This document shows, piece after piece, positions 6,848-14,431 of a DNA stretch of 40,514 bases. The stretch covers positions 1-40,514 of the forward strand of contig NZ_RQYH01000020.1 of assembly GCF_003860215.1 (NCBI RefSeq). Reading direction: 5' to 3'. The DNA comes from Desulfovibrio sp. OH1186_COT-070 (lineage in GTDB: Bacteria > Desulfobacterota > Desulfovibrionia > Desulfovibrionales > Desulfovibrionaceae). Each line of letters begins with the position of its first letter. Within the stretch, counting starts at the first letter, position 1. The notes under the pieces are model-generated. The model had not been told where the DNA came from. It saw only the letters and a program-made list of their open reading frames with translations, and did no database searches. The position numbers were made by a program, and so were the translations under genes.

Positions 6848-7882
6848 TCAGCAGTCTTTTGCCGAAGGTACGGGTGTGGCCGCGTCAGGATCGTGCGGGT
6901 GCGGCCCGTCACGGTGGATGCGCGCCTTGGGGAGCATATTGCGCAAGCGCATTTTCAGATAAAGATTCTCCAGAAAAAGCGCCAGTTGCTCCACGGACTG
7001 TTGCACAAAGCTGCGCATGGACTCATCAATATGGCGCGGGCTGGTATGCGCAAGGCAAAGAACCCCTCTGGTGCTCTTGTTCACCACCACAGGCACACAG
7101 ACCGCCGCCTGAAAATCGGCCATGTCGGGCAGCTTGCCAAAAAGCACGGGAGAAGGAGAACCGTCCTCCCCTTCTGCCCAGACCGGCTGGTCATTGCGGA
7201 AGACCCAGCCCGCAATGCCGCTCCCCATGGGCAAAACAAGGGGCGCATCGCCGGAAAGAAGAAGCTTTGTCGATTCGCTTTCGATACAGTAGCTTTCTCC
7301 GGGAGAGTCCACCGAGGCGAAGGCCGCATAGTCGAAACCTGTGGCATCCACCACAACGCGCAGATAGTCGTGCAAAAACTGGGGCCAGCGTTTGTAGCGC
7401 AGGCGCAATTCCTGCACCATGCCCAGAGCGACAAAATAGCGGGGGATATCTCCGGAAAATTCCTGGCGGCTCATGGCTCCCTGCTGGCGCGCCGCCAGGT
7501 CGGCAAACATTTGCAGGAGCTTGTGATCCTTGTCGGAAAAGGAATACTGGCGCTTGCTGTCCACGCACAGCGCCCCGCCCGTGGGCAGGGGATATCCCAT
7601 GAAGGCCTTGATGTGCGTCTCTTCCCCCTCGGCATAGTACCCGAGATTGCGCTGACGCTGATCAACATTGGGCAGAAGCAACGGCTGCCGGTTGCTGATG
7701 ATCCAGCCCACAAGGCTGCCCGGCGCAACAATGCCGGGCACAATCTCGTCGCCAAGGCTGAAAGAGGCGGCAAGCCGGTATTCATCATTTTTCCCCGTGG
7801 GCAAAAAAAGAACGGCGGAATACGCGTCGAAAACACTGCATACAATTTTAACCAGGTAATTTTCAATGAAATTTGTGGTCAT
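6848..7882 (-). CDS. Tandem GAF-domain protein upstream of mreB
   Basis: The 344-residue cytoplasmic protein has two GAF-like domains and no visible output domain. The first (about 1-135) reads SAVLFLPTGKNDEYRLAASF, GSLVGWIISNRQPLLLPNV and GGALCVDSKRQYSFSDKDHKL; the second (about 165-320) reads DYAAFASVDSPGESYCIESE, GSGIAGWVFRNDQPVWAEGE, AAVCVPVVVNKSTRGVLCLA and ends in a helix. These are the standard GAF strands and the G-x-x-G-W turn. Ligands of GAF domains are often cyclic nucleotides, haem or small molecules; none can be assigned here. The C-terminal 25 residues are polar and proline-rich. The stop is two bases before the mreB start codon, so the genes are translationally close and functionally probably linked. 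Confidence 0.85.
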   Translation of the reverse strand: MTTNFIENYLVKIVCSVFDAYSAVLFLPTGKNDEYRLAASFSLGDEIVPGIVAPGSLVGWIISNRQPLLLPNVDQRQRNLGYYAEGEETHIKAFMGYPLPTGGALCVDSKRQYSFSDKDHKLLQMFADLAARQQGAMSRQEFSGDIPRYFVALGMVQELRLRYKRWPQFLHDYLRVVVDATGFDYAAFASVDSPGESYCIESESTKLLLSGDAPLVLPMGSGIAGWVFRNDQPVWAEGEDGSPSPVLFGKLPDMADFQAAVCVPVVVNKSTRGVLCLAHTSPRHIDESMRSFVQQSVEQLALFLENLYLKMRLRNMLPKARIHRDGPHPHDPDAATPVPSAKDC

Positions 7883-8012
7883 AGCGCAGGGGGTTTACGG
7901 CTGAGGCCATACAGGGACGCCGCGTGCGGCACATGCTTTTGTACCAAAGCGGAAGATGCGCCGCAATGTTTTTTGCTTGCGGGCAGCAACAGGCGCGGAC
8001 GCATGCCGGGCA

Positions 8013-8813
8013 TCACGGGTACACCATGAAATAAAATACCAGAGGGGCGATGAGAAGCCGGTATACGGCAAAAGGAACCAGTGTCATGCGCCCCACAAGA
8101 GCGACAAAGGCCTTGACCGCCAGCAGGGCCGAAACAAACGAGCCTGCCATGCCCACCAGAAAAAAGGGAATGTCGGCGGAAGAAAAGAGAGTCCAGCTTT
8201 TCCACAGATCGTAGGCGGTGGCGGCCACCATGATGGGAACTGCGGCGACAAAAGAATATTCTGCTGCCAGGGGGCGCTTTGCGCCCAGCAGCATCCCCCC
8301 CATGATGGTGGCGGCCGAACGGGAAAATCCCGGCCACAGGGCAAGACACTGAAAGCAGCCGATGCCCAGCGCCAGGCGCGGAGTGATTTCATCAAGGCTC
8401 ATGCAGGTGGCGCGCATCTTCCGGCGCTCCACAAAAATCATGCACACGGCCCCGACAACCAGGGCGATGAGAACCGTCATCGGCTGAAAAAGGTGATTTT
8501 TTATGAAGGAGTGCAGAACCAGCCCAAGAATGCAGGCGGGCAGGGACGTAAGAGCCAGAAGAAAAATGCCGCGCATCCCGGCAAAGCGGACATACGGTTG
8601 CGGCCGCAACAGGCCGTAAAATCTTTTCCGGTACAGCACAACCACAGCCAGGATGGCGCCCAGTTGGATGACAACTTCAAAGGATGCCGCTTTTTCTCCC
8701 ACAAAACCAAGCAGGTTTCCCGCCAGAATCAGATGCCCCGAGGAAGAAACCGGCAGAAACTCCGTCAGCCCCTCCACAATGCTCAAAAGAAGGGCCACAA
8801 ACAGATTGTCCAT
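8013..8813 (-). CDS. uppP: Undecaprenyl-diphosphatase (BacA/UppP)
   Basis: UppP dephosphorylates undecaprenyl pyrophosphate to recycle the lipid carrier of peptidoglycan synthesis, and overexpression gives bacitracin resistance. The 266-residue integral membrane protein has both signature blocks: EGLTEFLPVSSSGHLIL at 14-30 (E-x-x-x-E and S-S-S-G-H) and LWPGFSRSAATIMGG (P-G-x-S-R-S). Eight hydrophobic stretches are visible. GAGG stands about six bases before ATG 8813, and the family starts there. The GAF-mreB-suhB unit begins 131 bases downstream on the same strand, a cell-wall themed neighbourhood. The 130 bases between show small stem-loops but no convincing terminator. Confidence 0.95.
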   Translation of the reverse strand: MDNLFVALLLSIVEGLTEFLPVSSSGHLILAGNLLGFVGEKAASFEVVIQLGAILAVVVLYRKRFYGLLRPQPYVRFAGMRGIFLLALTSLPACILGLVLHSFIKNHLFQPMTVLIALVVGAVCMIFVERRKMRATCMSLDEITPRLALGIGCFQCLALWPGFSRSAATIMGGMLLGAKRPLAAEYSFVAAVPIMVAATAYDLWKSWTLFSSADIPFFLVGMAGSFVSALLAVKAFVALVGRMTLVPFAVYRLLIAPLVFYFMVYP

Positions 8814-8997
8814 AACAGCCTCGCCGTTTGGCCCGGAGCGCGTGCACAACGTGCAGTGCCTGTGCTCCGGTTGCAAAAAAGTGGCGCAATGCCTATATCA
8901 CAGGCATCCAACTTCTCCCGGCGTCCGGCGGAAGCAGGGCTGCGGCAGGCGCACAACCGCAGCCATCGATCCGCATGCCGGAATCAGGGTGAACCAT

Positions 8998-9183
8998 ATG
9001 TCGACAATCATGCCGCAAGGCGAACTCGTCCGCAAGGCTGTGGCCTTTATTGCCGAACAGAGAGAACAGCACTCCGAAAAAAGCCTTACCTGCCTGCTGG
9101 ATGAAGCGGGCATGCGCTTTAACCTGCCCCCTCTGGATGCCGCAGCCATCGAGCGGCTGTTCCAGAAAAAAGACAGCGCATGA
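8998..9183 (+). CDS. Small conserved-looking protein of unknown function, 61 residues
   Basis: A short frame starts at ATG 8998, preceded by AGGGTGA at good distance, and gives MSTIMPQGELVRKAVAFIAE followed by QREQHSEKSLTCLLDEAGMRFNL and a terminal helix. The composition is protein-like, with amphipathic helices, and the frame is closed by a proper stop 12 bases before the convergent metG stop. ATG 9010 is an alternative start. The opening Q-G-E-L-V-R-K-A-V-x-x-I and S-L-x-x-L-L-D-E-A-x-x-R-F-N-L pattern looks like a small helical regulator or adaptor, but I recognise no named family. It is divergent from uppP. Confidence 0.65.
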   Translation: MSTIMPQGELVRKAVAFIAEQREQHSEKSLTCLLDEAGMRFNLPPLDAAAIERLFQKKDSA

Positions 9184-9195
9184 CGCAGCATCCGG

Positions 9196-11160
9196 TCAGT
9201 TGACGCTGCTCCCGTTGGGCACACTGTCCACAGTCAAAATCTTCTGGCAGGTATCGTCCCCCGCAGTCAGCACCATCCCCTCCGAAACAAGACCACGAAT
9301 CTTGCGGGGGGCAAAATTCAGCACCGCGCAGACCTGCCTGCCCACCAGGTCTTCCGGCGCATACCACGCGGCGATTCCGGAAAGAATCTGCCGGGGAGTC
9401 CCCTCACCGAAATCAATTTCCAGCCGCAAAATCCTGTCGGCTTGGGGATGCTTTCCTGCGGTCAGCACTGTCCCCACACGCACGTCCAGAGCAGAAAAAT
9501 GGTCAAAGTCCGCCTGTGCCTTTGCGGGAACGGCAGGTACTTTCGCGTCATCCACGGCTTTTGCTTCCTTGCCCCTCTCCTTGTTGCCTGCAGAGTTTTT
9601 TTTCCTCTCCTCCTTTTTTACCTCAATACGCGGAAAGAGGTTGGAGGTCACAGCCAGAGACGCTCCCGGTTCAAGCCCTGAAAAGGTTTCCGCTTCAACG
9701 GAAAAATCCACAAAACGGAGAAAGCCTTCTTCCGCCGACTGCCCCAGTTGTTCAAGCATTGTTTGCGCAGTAGCGGGCATGACGGGCCAGAGGCACAGGG
9801 CAACTTTGCGCATGGCCGTCAAAAGCACATGCAGCACGGTGGACAGACGCTCTGTATCTCCCTTCTTGTGCAGAGCCCAGGGGGCCTGTGCGTCCACATA
9901 TTTGTTCAGCGCCCTCACCAGTTCCCACAGGGATTCAAGGCCTTGGGAAAACTGCACCGCAGCGAACGTCTGGGCAAAGTTGTGCATGACTGTGGCGCAT
10001 AGTTCGGCAACAGATCTGTCGTCATCTTCCAGAACATGGGGCGAAGGAACACGGCTGTCACAGTACTTGGCGGCCATGGACAGCACACGGCTGAAAAGGT
10101 TGCCCAGATCATTGGCAAGGTCGGCATTGATGCGCACGACAAGCGCGTCTTCGGAAAAACCGGCGTCCGCCCCGAAGTGCATCTCGCGCAGCAAAAAATA
10201 ACGGAAAGCGTCTGTGCCGAATCTCCGGCATATCTCACCGGGATCAATAACATTGCCCAGCGACTTGGACATTTTGGCATCCCGTACCAGCCAGTAGCCA
10301 TGCACATCCAGATGCGTGAACAGCGGCAAACCCGCGGACTTGAGCATGGCAGGCCAGAATACCGCATGGGGCTTCAGAATGTCCTTGGCAACCAGATGCT
10401 CCCCTGGCCAAAAACGCCCAAAGTCTTCGCCATCGGGCCAGCCCAGGGCGCTGATGTAGTTGATGAGCGCGTCAAACCATACGTAGCAGACATAGTCGGC
10501 GTCAAAGGGCAGTTCGATGCCCCAGGACAGACGGGACTTGGGCCGGGAAATGCACAGATCCTCCAGAGCGCCGGATTCCAGCATGGCCAGAACTTCATTG
10601 CGATAACGCTCGGGACGGATGAAAGACGGATTTTTTTCAATATGCTCTGCAAGCCACGGCAGATATTTTGACATCCGGAAAAAATAGTTCTTCTCGCAGA
10701 TAAATTCCGGCTTTGTCAGATGCTGTGGGCAAAGACCGTCGTCATTCAGCTCTTTTTCCGTATAAAAACGCTCGCATCCATAGCAATAGTGACCACCAAA
10801 CTCGCCAAAGTAAATATCGCCCCGGTCATACACCCTTTGCAAAAAAGCCTGCACCGTCCTGACGTGTTGCAGATCGGTGGTGCGCACAAAGCGGTCATGG
10901 GCAACGCCGAGCACCGGCCAGAGATTCCGGAACCGGGCGCTGACTTCGTCCACAAAGGCTTGCGGGCTTTGGTTGTTTCCGGCAGCAGCCTGAACAATCT
11001 TGTCGCCGTGCTCGTCCGTTCCTGTCAGAAAAAACGTTTCTTCGCCAAGAAGCCTGTGGTAGCGGGCCAGAACATCGGCGACAATGGTGGTATAGGCATG
11101 CCCGAGATGCGGGCTGGCATTGACGTAATAAATGGGCGTGGTAACAAAAAAATTTTTCAC
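9196..11160 (-). CDS. metG: Methionine--tRNA ligase with C-terminal tRNA-binding domain
   Basis: MetG charges tRNA-Met. The 654-residue class I enzyme has the HIGH-type motif PHLGH at 17-21 and KMSKS at 296-300. A zinc-knuckle region lies at 126-155 (C126, C129, C144, C155), followed by the WFDALINYISAL block and the anticodon-binding helical domain. After a lysine- and alanine-rich linker near 515-545 comes an EMAP-II/Arc1p-like OB fold (ALDVRVGTVLTAGKHPQADR, ILSGIAAWY, NFAPRKIRGLVSEGM) that serves as dimerisation and tRNA-binding domain. The start codon is GTG 11160, with GGAG five bases upstream; an overlapping ATG two bases earlier is out of frame. It lies 101 bases downstream of ricT on the same strand. 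Confidence 0.97.
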   Translation of the reverse strand: MKNFFVTTPIYYVNASPHLGHAYTTIVADVLARYHRLLGEETFFLTGTDEHGDKIVQAAAGNNQSPQAFVDEVSARFRNLWPVLGVAHDRFVRTTDLQHVRTVQAFLQRVYDRGDIYFGEFGGHYCYGCERFYTEKELNDDGLCPQHLTKPEFICEKNYFFRMSKYLPWLAEHIEKNPSFIRPERYRNEVLAMLESGALEDLCISRPKSRLSWGIELPFDADYVCYVWFDALINYISALGWPDGEDFGRFWPGEHLVAKDILKPHAVFWPAMLKSAGLPLFTHLDVHGYWLVRDAKMSKSLGNVIDPGEICRRFGTDAFRYFLLREMHFGADAGFSEDALVVRINADLANDLGNLFSRVLSMAAKYCDSRVPSPHVLEDDDRSVAELCATVMHNFAQTFAAVQFSQGLESLWELVRALNKYVDAQAPWALHKKGDTERLSTVLHVLLTAMRKVALCLWPVMPATAQTMLEQLGQSAEEGFLRFVDFSVEAETFSGLEPGASLAVTSNLFPRIEVKKEERKKNSAGNKERGKEAKAVDDAKVPAVPAKAQADFDHFSALDVRVGTVLTAGKHPQADRILRLEIDFGEGTPRQILSGIAAWYAPEDLVGRQVCAVLNFAPRKIRGLVSEGMVLTAGDDTCQKILTVDSVPNGSSVN

Positions 11161-11261
11161 ACATGCTCCGTGAGTAGTCTTCTGATTCCGGCAAAGTGCC
11201 TTTCTGTCGCATGCGGGCGCACAGGCCCGGCTTCGGAGAAGCAGGCGGCCCGGAGCCGGAA

Positions 11262-12323
11262 TCAGCCGCTTGCGGGCCTTTGCGGTTTTCGGCGTCCTTT
11301 CTTTCGGCTTCTGCCGGATCCGGTTTCCCTTTCCGGGCTGCCCCCCGGCTCTCTGGCTGCAAAAAGTGCACCCGAAGCCTGGGGCGTTTCCTCCTCCGCG
11401 CCTATCAGGTCAACCTGCTCCAAGGTATCCGGCGCAGCAAAAACGCAGAGCAGACCTTCTCCGGATGCCTGGGGAGCCTGCCGCACGGGCGCAGGCCCCG
11501 GTGGAGCTTCCGGCCTGTGTGGCGAGAGGGCCTGCCAGTCTTCAAGAGTCAGCTCCAGCATATCGCCGTTTTCGGCAAGCACCGAGAGGGAGTTGCGAAA
11601 AATATTGGCGCGCAGAACCTTCATCACCCCCCTGGTTGTCTGGTATTTTTTGCCCAAGCGGGGGCAGGAGCGGTGAAAATGGTCGTAGTTCTCCTGCTCG
11701 TAGGACAGGCAGCAGAGAAGACGCCCGCAAATTCCGGAAATTTTGGCAGGGTTGAGAAAAAGATTCTGTTCTTTGGCCATGCGGGTGGTGACCGGCACAA
11801 ACTTCTGCAAATAGCGCCGACAGCAGCAGACCATGCCACAGTTTCCTACAGCCCCCACCATCTGTGTTTCGTGGCGTACCCCGATCTGGCGCAGTTCGAT
11901 GCGGGCGCGGTATTCACGCACCAGATCCTTGACCAGATCACGAAAATCAATGCGTGACGGAGCGGTAAAATAGAAAACAAGCTTGCTGCGGTCAAAGTAC
12001 ACCTCGACATCAACCAACTTCATTTCCAGTTGCCGTTCAAGAATGCGATCCCGACAAAAATGGCGCGCCTCGTCCGCCAGACGCTCGTTGGCCTCACCCT
12101 GTTGCAGGGCCTGGGCATCAGCCTTGTGCAGAATGCACGGCAGATTGCCTCCCGCGTGCGCAGAGGATACAGGCATCGGCCCGGAAACGACCTCTGCCAG
12201 TGCTTTTCCCTGATCCTCCTCCACCAGCACCCTGTCGCCGGGAGCCAGACCAGGAGGCCCGGAGTGGAGCTTCGTCTGTCCGAACGGTTTGCGGCGAAGG
12301 CCATAGATGAATACTGATGTCAC
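11262..12323 (-). CDS. ricT: PSP1 / RicT (YaaT)-like regulatory protein
   Basis: The 353-residue product carries the PSP1 C-terminal domain: LVDVEVYFDRSKLVFYFTAP, SRIDFRDLVKDLVREYRARI, GVRHETQMVGAVGNCGMVCC and NPAKISGICGRLLCCLSYE. Seven cysteines (C162, C166-168, C199, C204, C205) fall in the region that in Bacillus RicT contributes to [4Fe-4S] clusters of the RicAFT complex, which controls RNase Y-dependent mRNA processing. In Gram-negatives the role is unclear. The tail after about 285 is proline- and glycine-rich and low in homology. The start is GTG 12323 after AGGGTG. Pairing with metG is common in bacteria. No ricA or ricF candidates are in the window. Confidence 0.85.
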   Translation of the reverse strand: MTSVFIYGLRRKPFGQTKLHSGPPGLAPGDRVLVEEDQGKALAEVVSGPMPVSSAHAGGNLPCILHKADAQALQQGEANERLADEARHFCRDRILERQLEMKLVDVEVYFDRSKLVFYFTAPSRIDFRDLVKDLVREYRARIELRQIGVRHETQMVGAVGNCGMVCCCRRYLQKFVPVTTRMAKEQNLFLNPAKISGICGRLLCCLSYEQENYDHFHRSCPRLGKKYQTTRGVMKVLRANIFRNSLSVLAENGDMLELTLEDWQALSPHRPEAPPGPAPVRQAPQASGEGLLCVFAAPDTLEQVDLIGAEEETPQASGALFAAREPGGSPERETGSGRSRKKGRRKPQRPASG

Positions 12324-12452
12324 GACAGCACCCTGCTTGCGGTAAAGTTTTTCTTTTTGTCCATAAATCCCCGGCTGTCAATGGACGGGCAAAGCCGCCC
12401 TTGCCTTTGCTGCCGCGCTGCCGTACATTTGCGGCATGGGGAGGATACGGTC

Positions 12453-13016
12453 ATGATCCAGCGTACAGAAGCCCTGCACCTGCTTGCGGAACAGGAAACT
12501 CCACCCGGCCTTTTGCAGCATGCTCTGGATACGGAAGCCGTCATGCGCGCCCTGGCCGGACATTTTGGCGAAGATCAAGACCTGTGGGGACTCACGGGGC
12601 TGCTGCACGATCTGGACTATCCGCAAACGGCAGAAAATCCTGCAATGCACGGGATTGAAGCGGCAAACGCGCTTTCCGGGCTTTTGCCCGAAGACGCGCT
12701 GTCCGCCATTCGGGCGCACAATGCGGAACATAACGGCTCCCTGCCCTCCACACGCCTTGACTACGCGCTTCGCTGCGGTGAAACGGTCACAGGGCTTGTC
12801 AGCGCCGCGGTTCTCGTCCGTCCCACGGGATTTGAAGGGCTGACCTCCAAAAGTATCAGAAAAAAAATGAAGGATAAAGCCTTCGCAGCCAGCGTGCAGC
12901 GGGACAACATCCGGCAATGCGCTGAAGCGGGGCTGGATTTGGACGCGTTTCTGGCTCTGACCATTGATGCCATGAAAACCAGGGCCGCAGATCATGGCCC
13001 GGTCAACCCGGAATAG
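12453..13016 (+). CDS. HD-domain protein (putative metal-dependent phosphohydrolase)
   Basis: The 187-residue protein has the HD-domain metal ligands: H23 in LLQHALDTEAVMRAL, H52-D53 in GLTGLLHDLDYPQ, H66 in AMHGIEAANAL and H89/H93 in AHNAEHNG. This resembles the HDIG-type stand-alone hydrolases; the substrate (a nucleotide or other phosphoester) is unknown. Start ATG 12453 follows GGGGAGGA by nine bases; the open frame upstream is not homologous. It is divergent from ricT across 129 bases that must hold both promoters, and lies 11 bases upstream of pfkA, so the two are probably cotranscribed. Confidence 0.85.
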   Translation: MIQRTEALHLLAEQETPPGLLQHALDTEAVMRALAGHFGEDQDLWGLTGLLHDLDYPQTAENPAMHGIEAANALSGLLPEDALSAIRAHNAEHNGSLPSTRLDYALRCGETVTGLVSAAVLVRPTGFEGLTSKSIRKKMKDKAFAASVQRDNIRQCAEAGLDLDAFLALTIDAMKTRAADHGPVNPE

Positions 13017-13027
13017 GAATATTTTTC

Positions 13028-14341
13028 ATGCAACAGTGTACTCTCCAGTCAGGCATACGCACCCTCGGCCCCTGCAAGCTCGACTCCGGCCTTCCCTACC
13101 GCACCTGGGCCGACAACAAGACCATACAGGTATTTGTTGACGAAGAAATCATGGAAGATGTCGAGGCGCCCTTCAGCCTCTGTTTCGAGGCCGCGGGGCC
13201 GCGCAGAAAACTCTATTTTGATTCTTCCCGCGCCAAATGCGCCATCGTGACCTGCGGCGGGCTGTGCCCGGGCATCAACGACGTGATCCGCGCCATTGTC
13301 ATGGAGGCCTTTCATGCCTACAGGGTGCCCTGTATTCTGGGCATACCGTACGGTCTTGAAGGCTTCATTCCCCGTTACGGGCACAGCATCCGCGAGTTGA
13401 CTCCCTCGACAGTGGCCGACATCCATCGCTTCGGCGGTACCGTGCTCGGCTCCTCACGCGGACCGCAGTCCGCAGAAGAAATCGTGGACACGCTGGAACG
13501 CAACAATGTCAATGTTCTTTTTGTGATCGGCGGCGACGGCACCATGAAAGCCGCTCTTGCCATCAGTGAGGAGGTGCAGACGCGCGGACTCAAGCTCTCC
13601 ATTATCGGCATTCCCAAAACCATTGACAATGACATCAATTTCATTCCCCAGTCTTTCGGCTTCGAAACCGCGGTTTTCAAGGCCACCGAGGCCATTGAAT
13701 GCGCCCACACGGAAGCCTGCGGCGCGCCCAACGGCATCGGTCTGGTAAAGCTCATGGGGCGGGAATCGGGCTTTATCGCGGCACGAGCCGCCCTTGCCCT
13801 CAAGGAAGTCAATTTTGTGCTCATTCCCGAAGCGCCCTTTGCCCTGGAGGGTCCGGGAGGCCTTCTGCCCGCCCTTGAGGAGCGCCTCCGGTCGCGGGGG
13901 CATGCCGTCATCGTGACTGCGGAGGGGGCCGGGCAACACCTGCTTGCCCAGCAAAGCGGCACGGACGCATCGGGCAATCCGGTGCTGGGCGATGTGGCTG
14001 ATCTTTTGCGCACGTCGATAGCCGCTTACCTCAAGGGCAGAGGCATTGACCATTCCATCAAATATATCGACCCAAGCTATATCATCCGATCGGTGGCTGC
14101 CAACGCCAATGACAAGGTATACTGCGGTTTTCTGGGACAGTACGCGGTTCATGCCGCCATGGCTGGCCGTACAGACATGGTGGTGGGCAAAATACAGGAC
14201 CGCTATGTGCACCTGCCGCTGGAAATGATTACCCGCAAACGGCGCAAGCTCAACATCTATTCGGACTTGTGGCGCGCGGTGCTGGAGTCCACCGGGCAGG
14301 GCATGCTTGCCGGCATGCTGCCCCCTGAGCCCGCCCGGTGA
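13028..14341 (+). CDS. pfkA: 6-phosphofructokinase, long (437-residue) type
   Basis: The enzyme phosphorylates fructose 6-phosphate in glycolysis. Motifs are CGGLCPGINDVIR at 76-88, GYGLEG-like IPYGLEGFIP, the cosubstrate loop GGDGT at 168-172 and the catalytic PKTIDNDI at 196-203, then KLMGRESGFIA and a late YIDPSYIIRS. A glycine in GGDG indicates ATP use rather than pyrophosphate (which needs GGDD), while the lysine in PKTIDND is the residue shared with PPi-type enzymes; the combination is known from the plant and spirochaete TP0108-like ATP-PFK group. The N-terminal 70 residues are an extension relative to E. coli PfkA (320 residues). ATP dependence is an inference from these residues. Confidence 0.92.
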   Translation: MQQCTLQSGIRTLGPCKLDSGLPYRTWADNKTIQVFVDEEIMEDVEAPFSLCFEAAGPRRKLYFDSSRAKCAIVTCGGLCPGINDVIRAIVMEAFHAYRVPCILGIPYGLEGFIPRYGHSIRELTPSTVADIHRFGGTVLGSSRGPQSAEEIVDTLERNNVNVLFVIGGDGTMKAALAISEEVQTRGLKLSIIGIPKTIDNDINFIPQSFGFETAVFKATEAIECAHTEACGAPNGIGLVKLMGRESGFIAARAALALKEVNFVLIPEAPFALEGPGGLLPALEERLRSRGHAVIVTAEGAGQHLLAQQSGTDASGNPVLGDVADLLRTSIAAYLKGRGIDHSIKYIDPSYIIRSVAANANDKVYCGFLGQYAVHAAMAGRTDMVVGKIQDRYVHLPLEMITRKRRKLNIYSDLWRAVLESTGQGMLAGMLPPEPAR

Positions 14342-14431
14342 TTGCGCTCGCCTGCACTGCCGTTCCTTGCCGGAGTGCGCGCAGCCAAGGCGGATATTGC
14401 GCTGTTGCAGATTTGTTCCGAAAGGCAAGCC

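Noticed and set aside
5460..6962. 500-codon open frame on the plus strand opposite suhB and mreB
   Set aside because: Antisense shadow of conserved genes; composition is rich in R, S and P with no domain.
7883..8012. Terminator between uppP and the GAF gene
   Set aside because: Short stems (GCCGC/GCGGC, CCGCAA/TTGCGG) exist but none is followed by a T tract on the minus strand.
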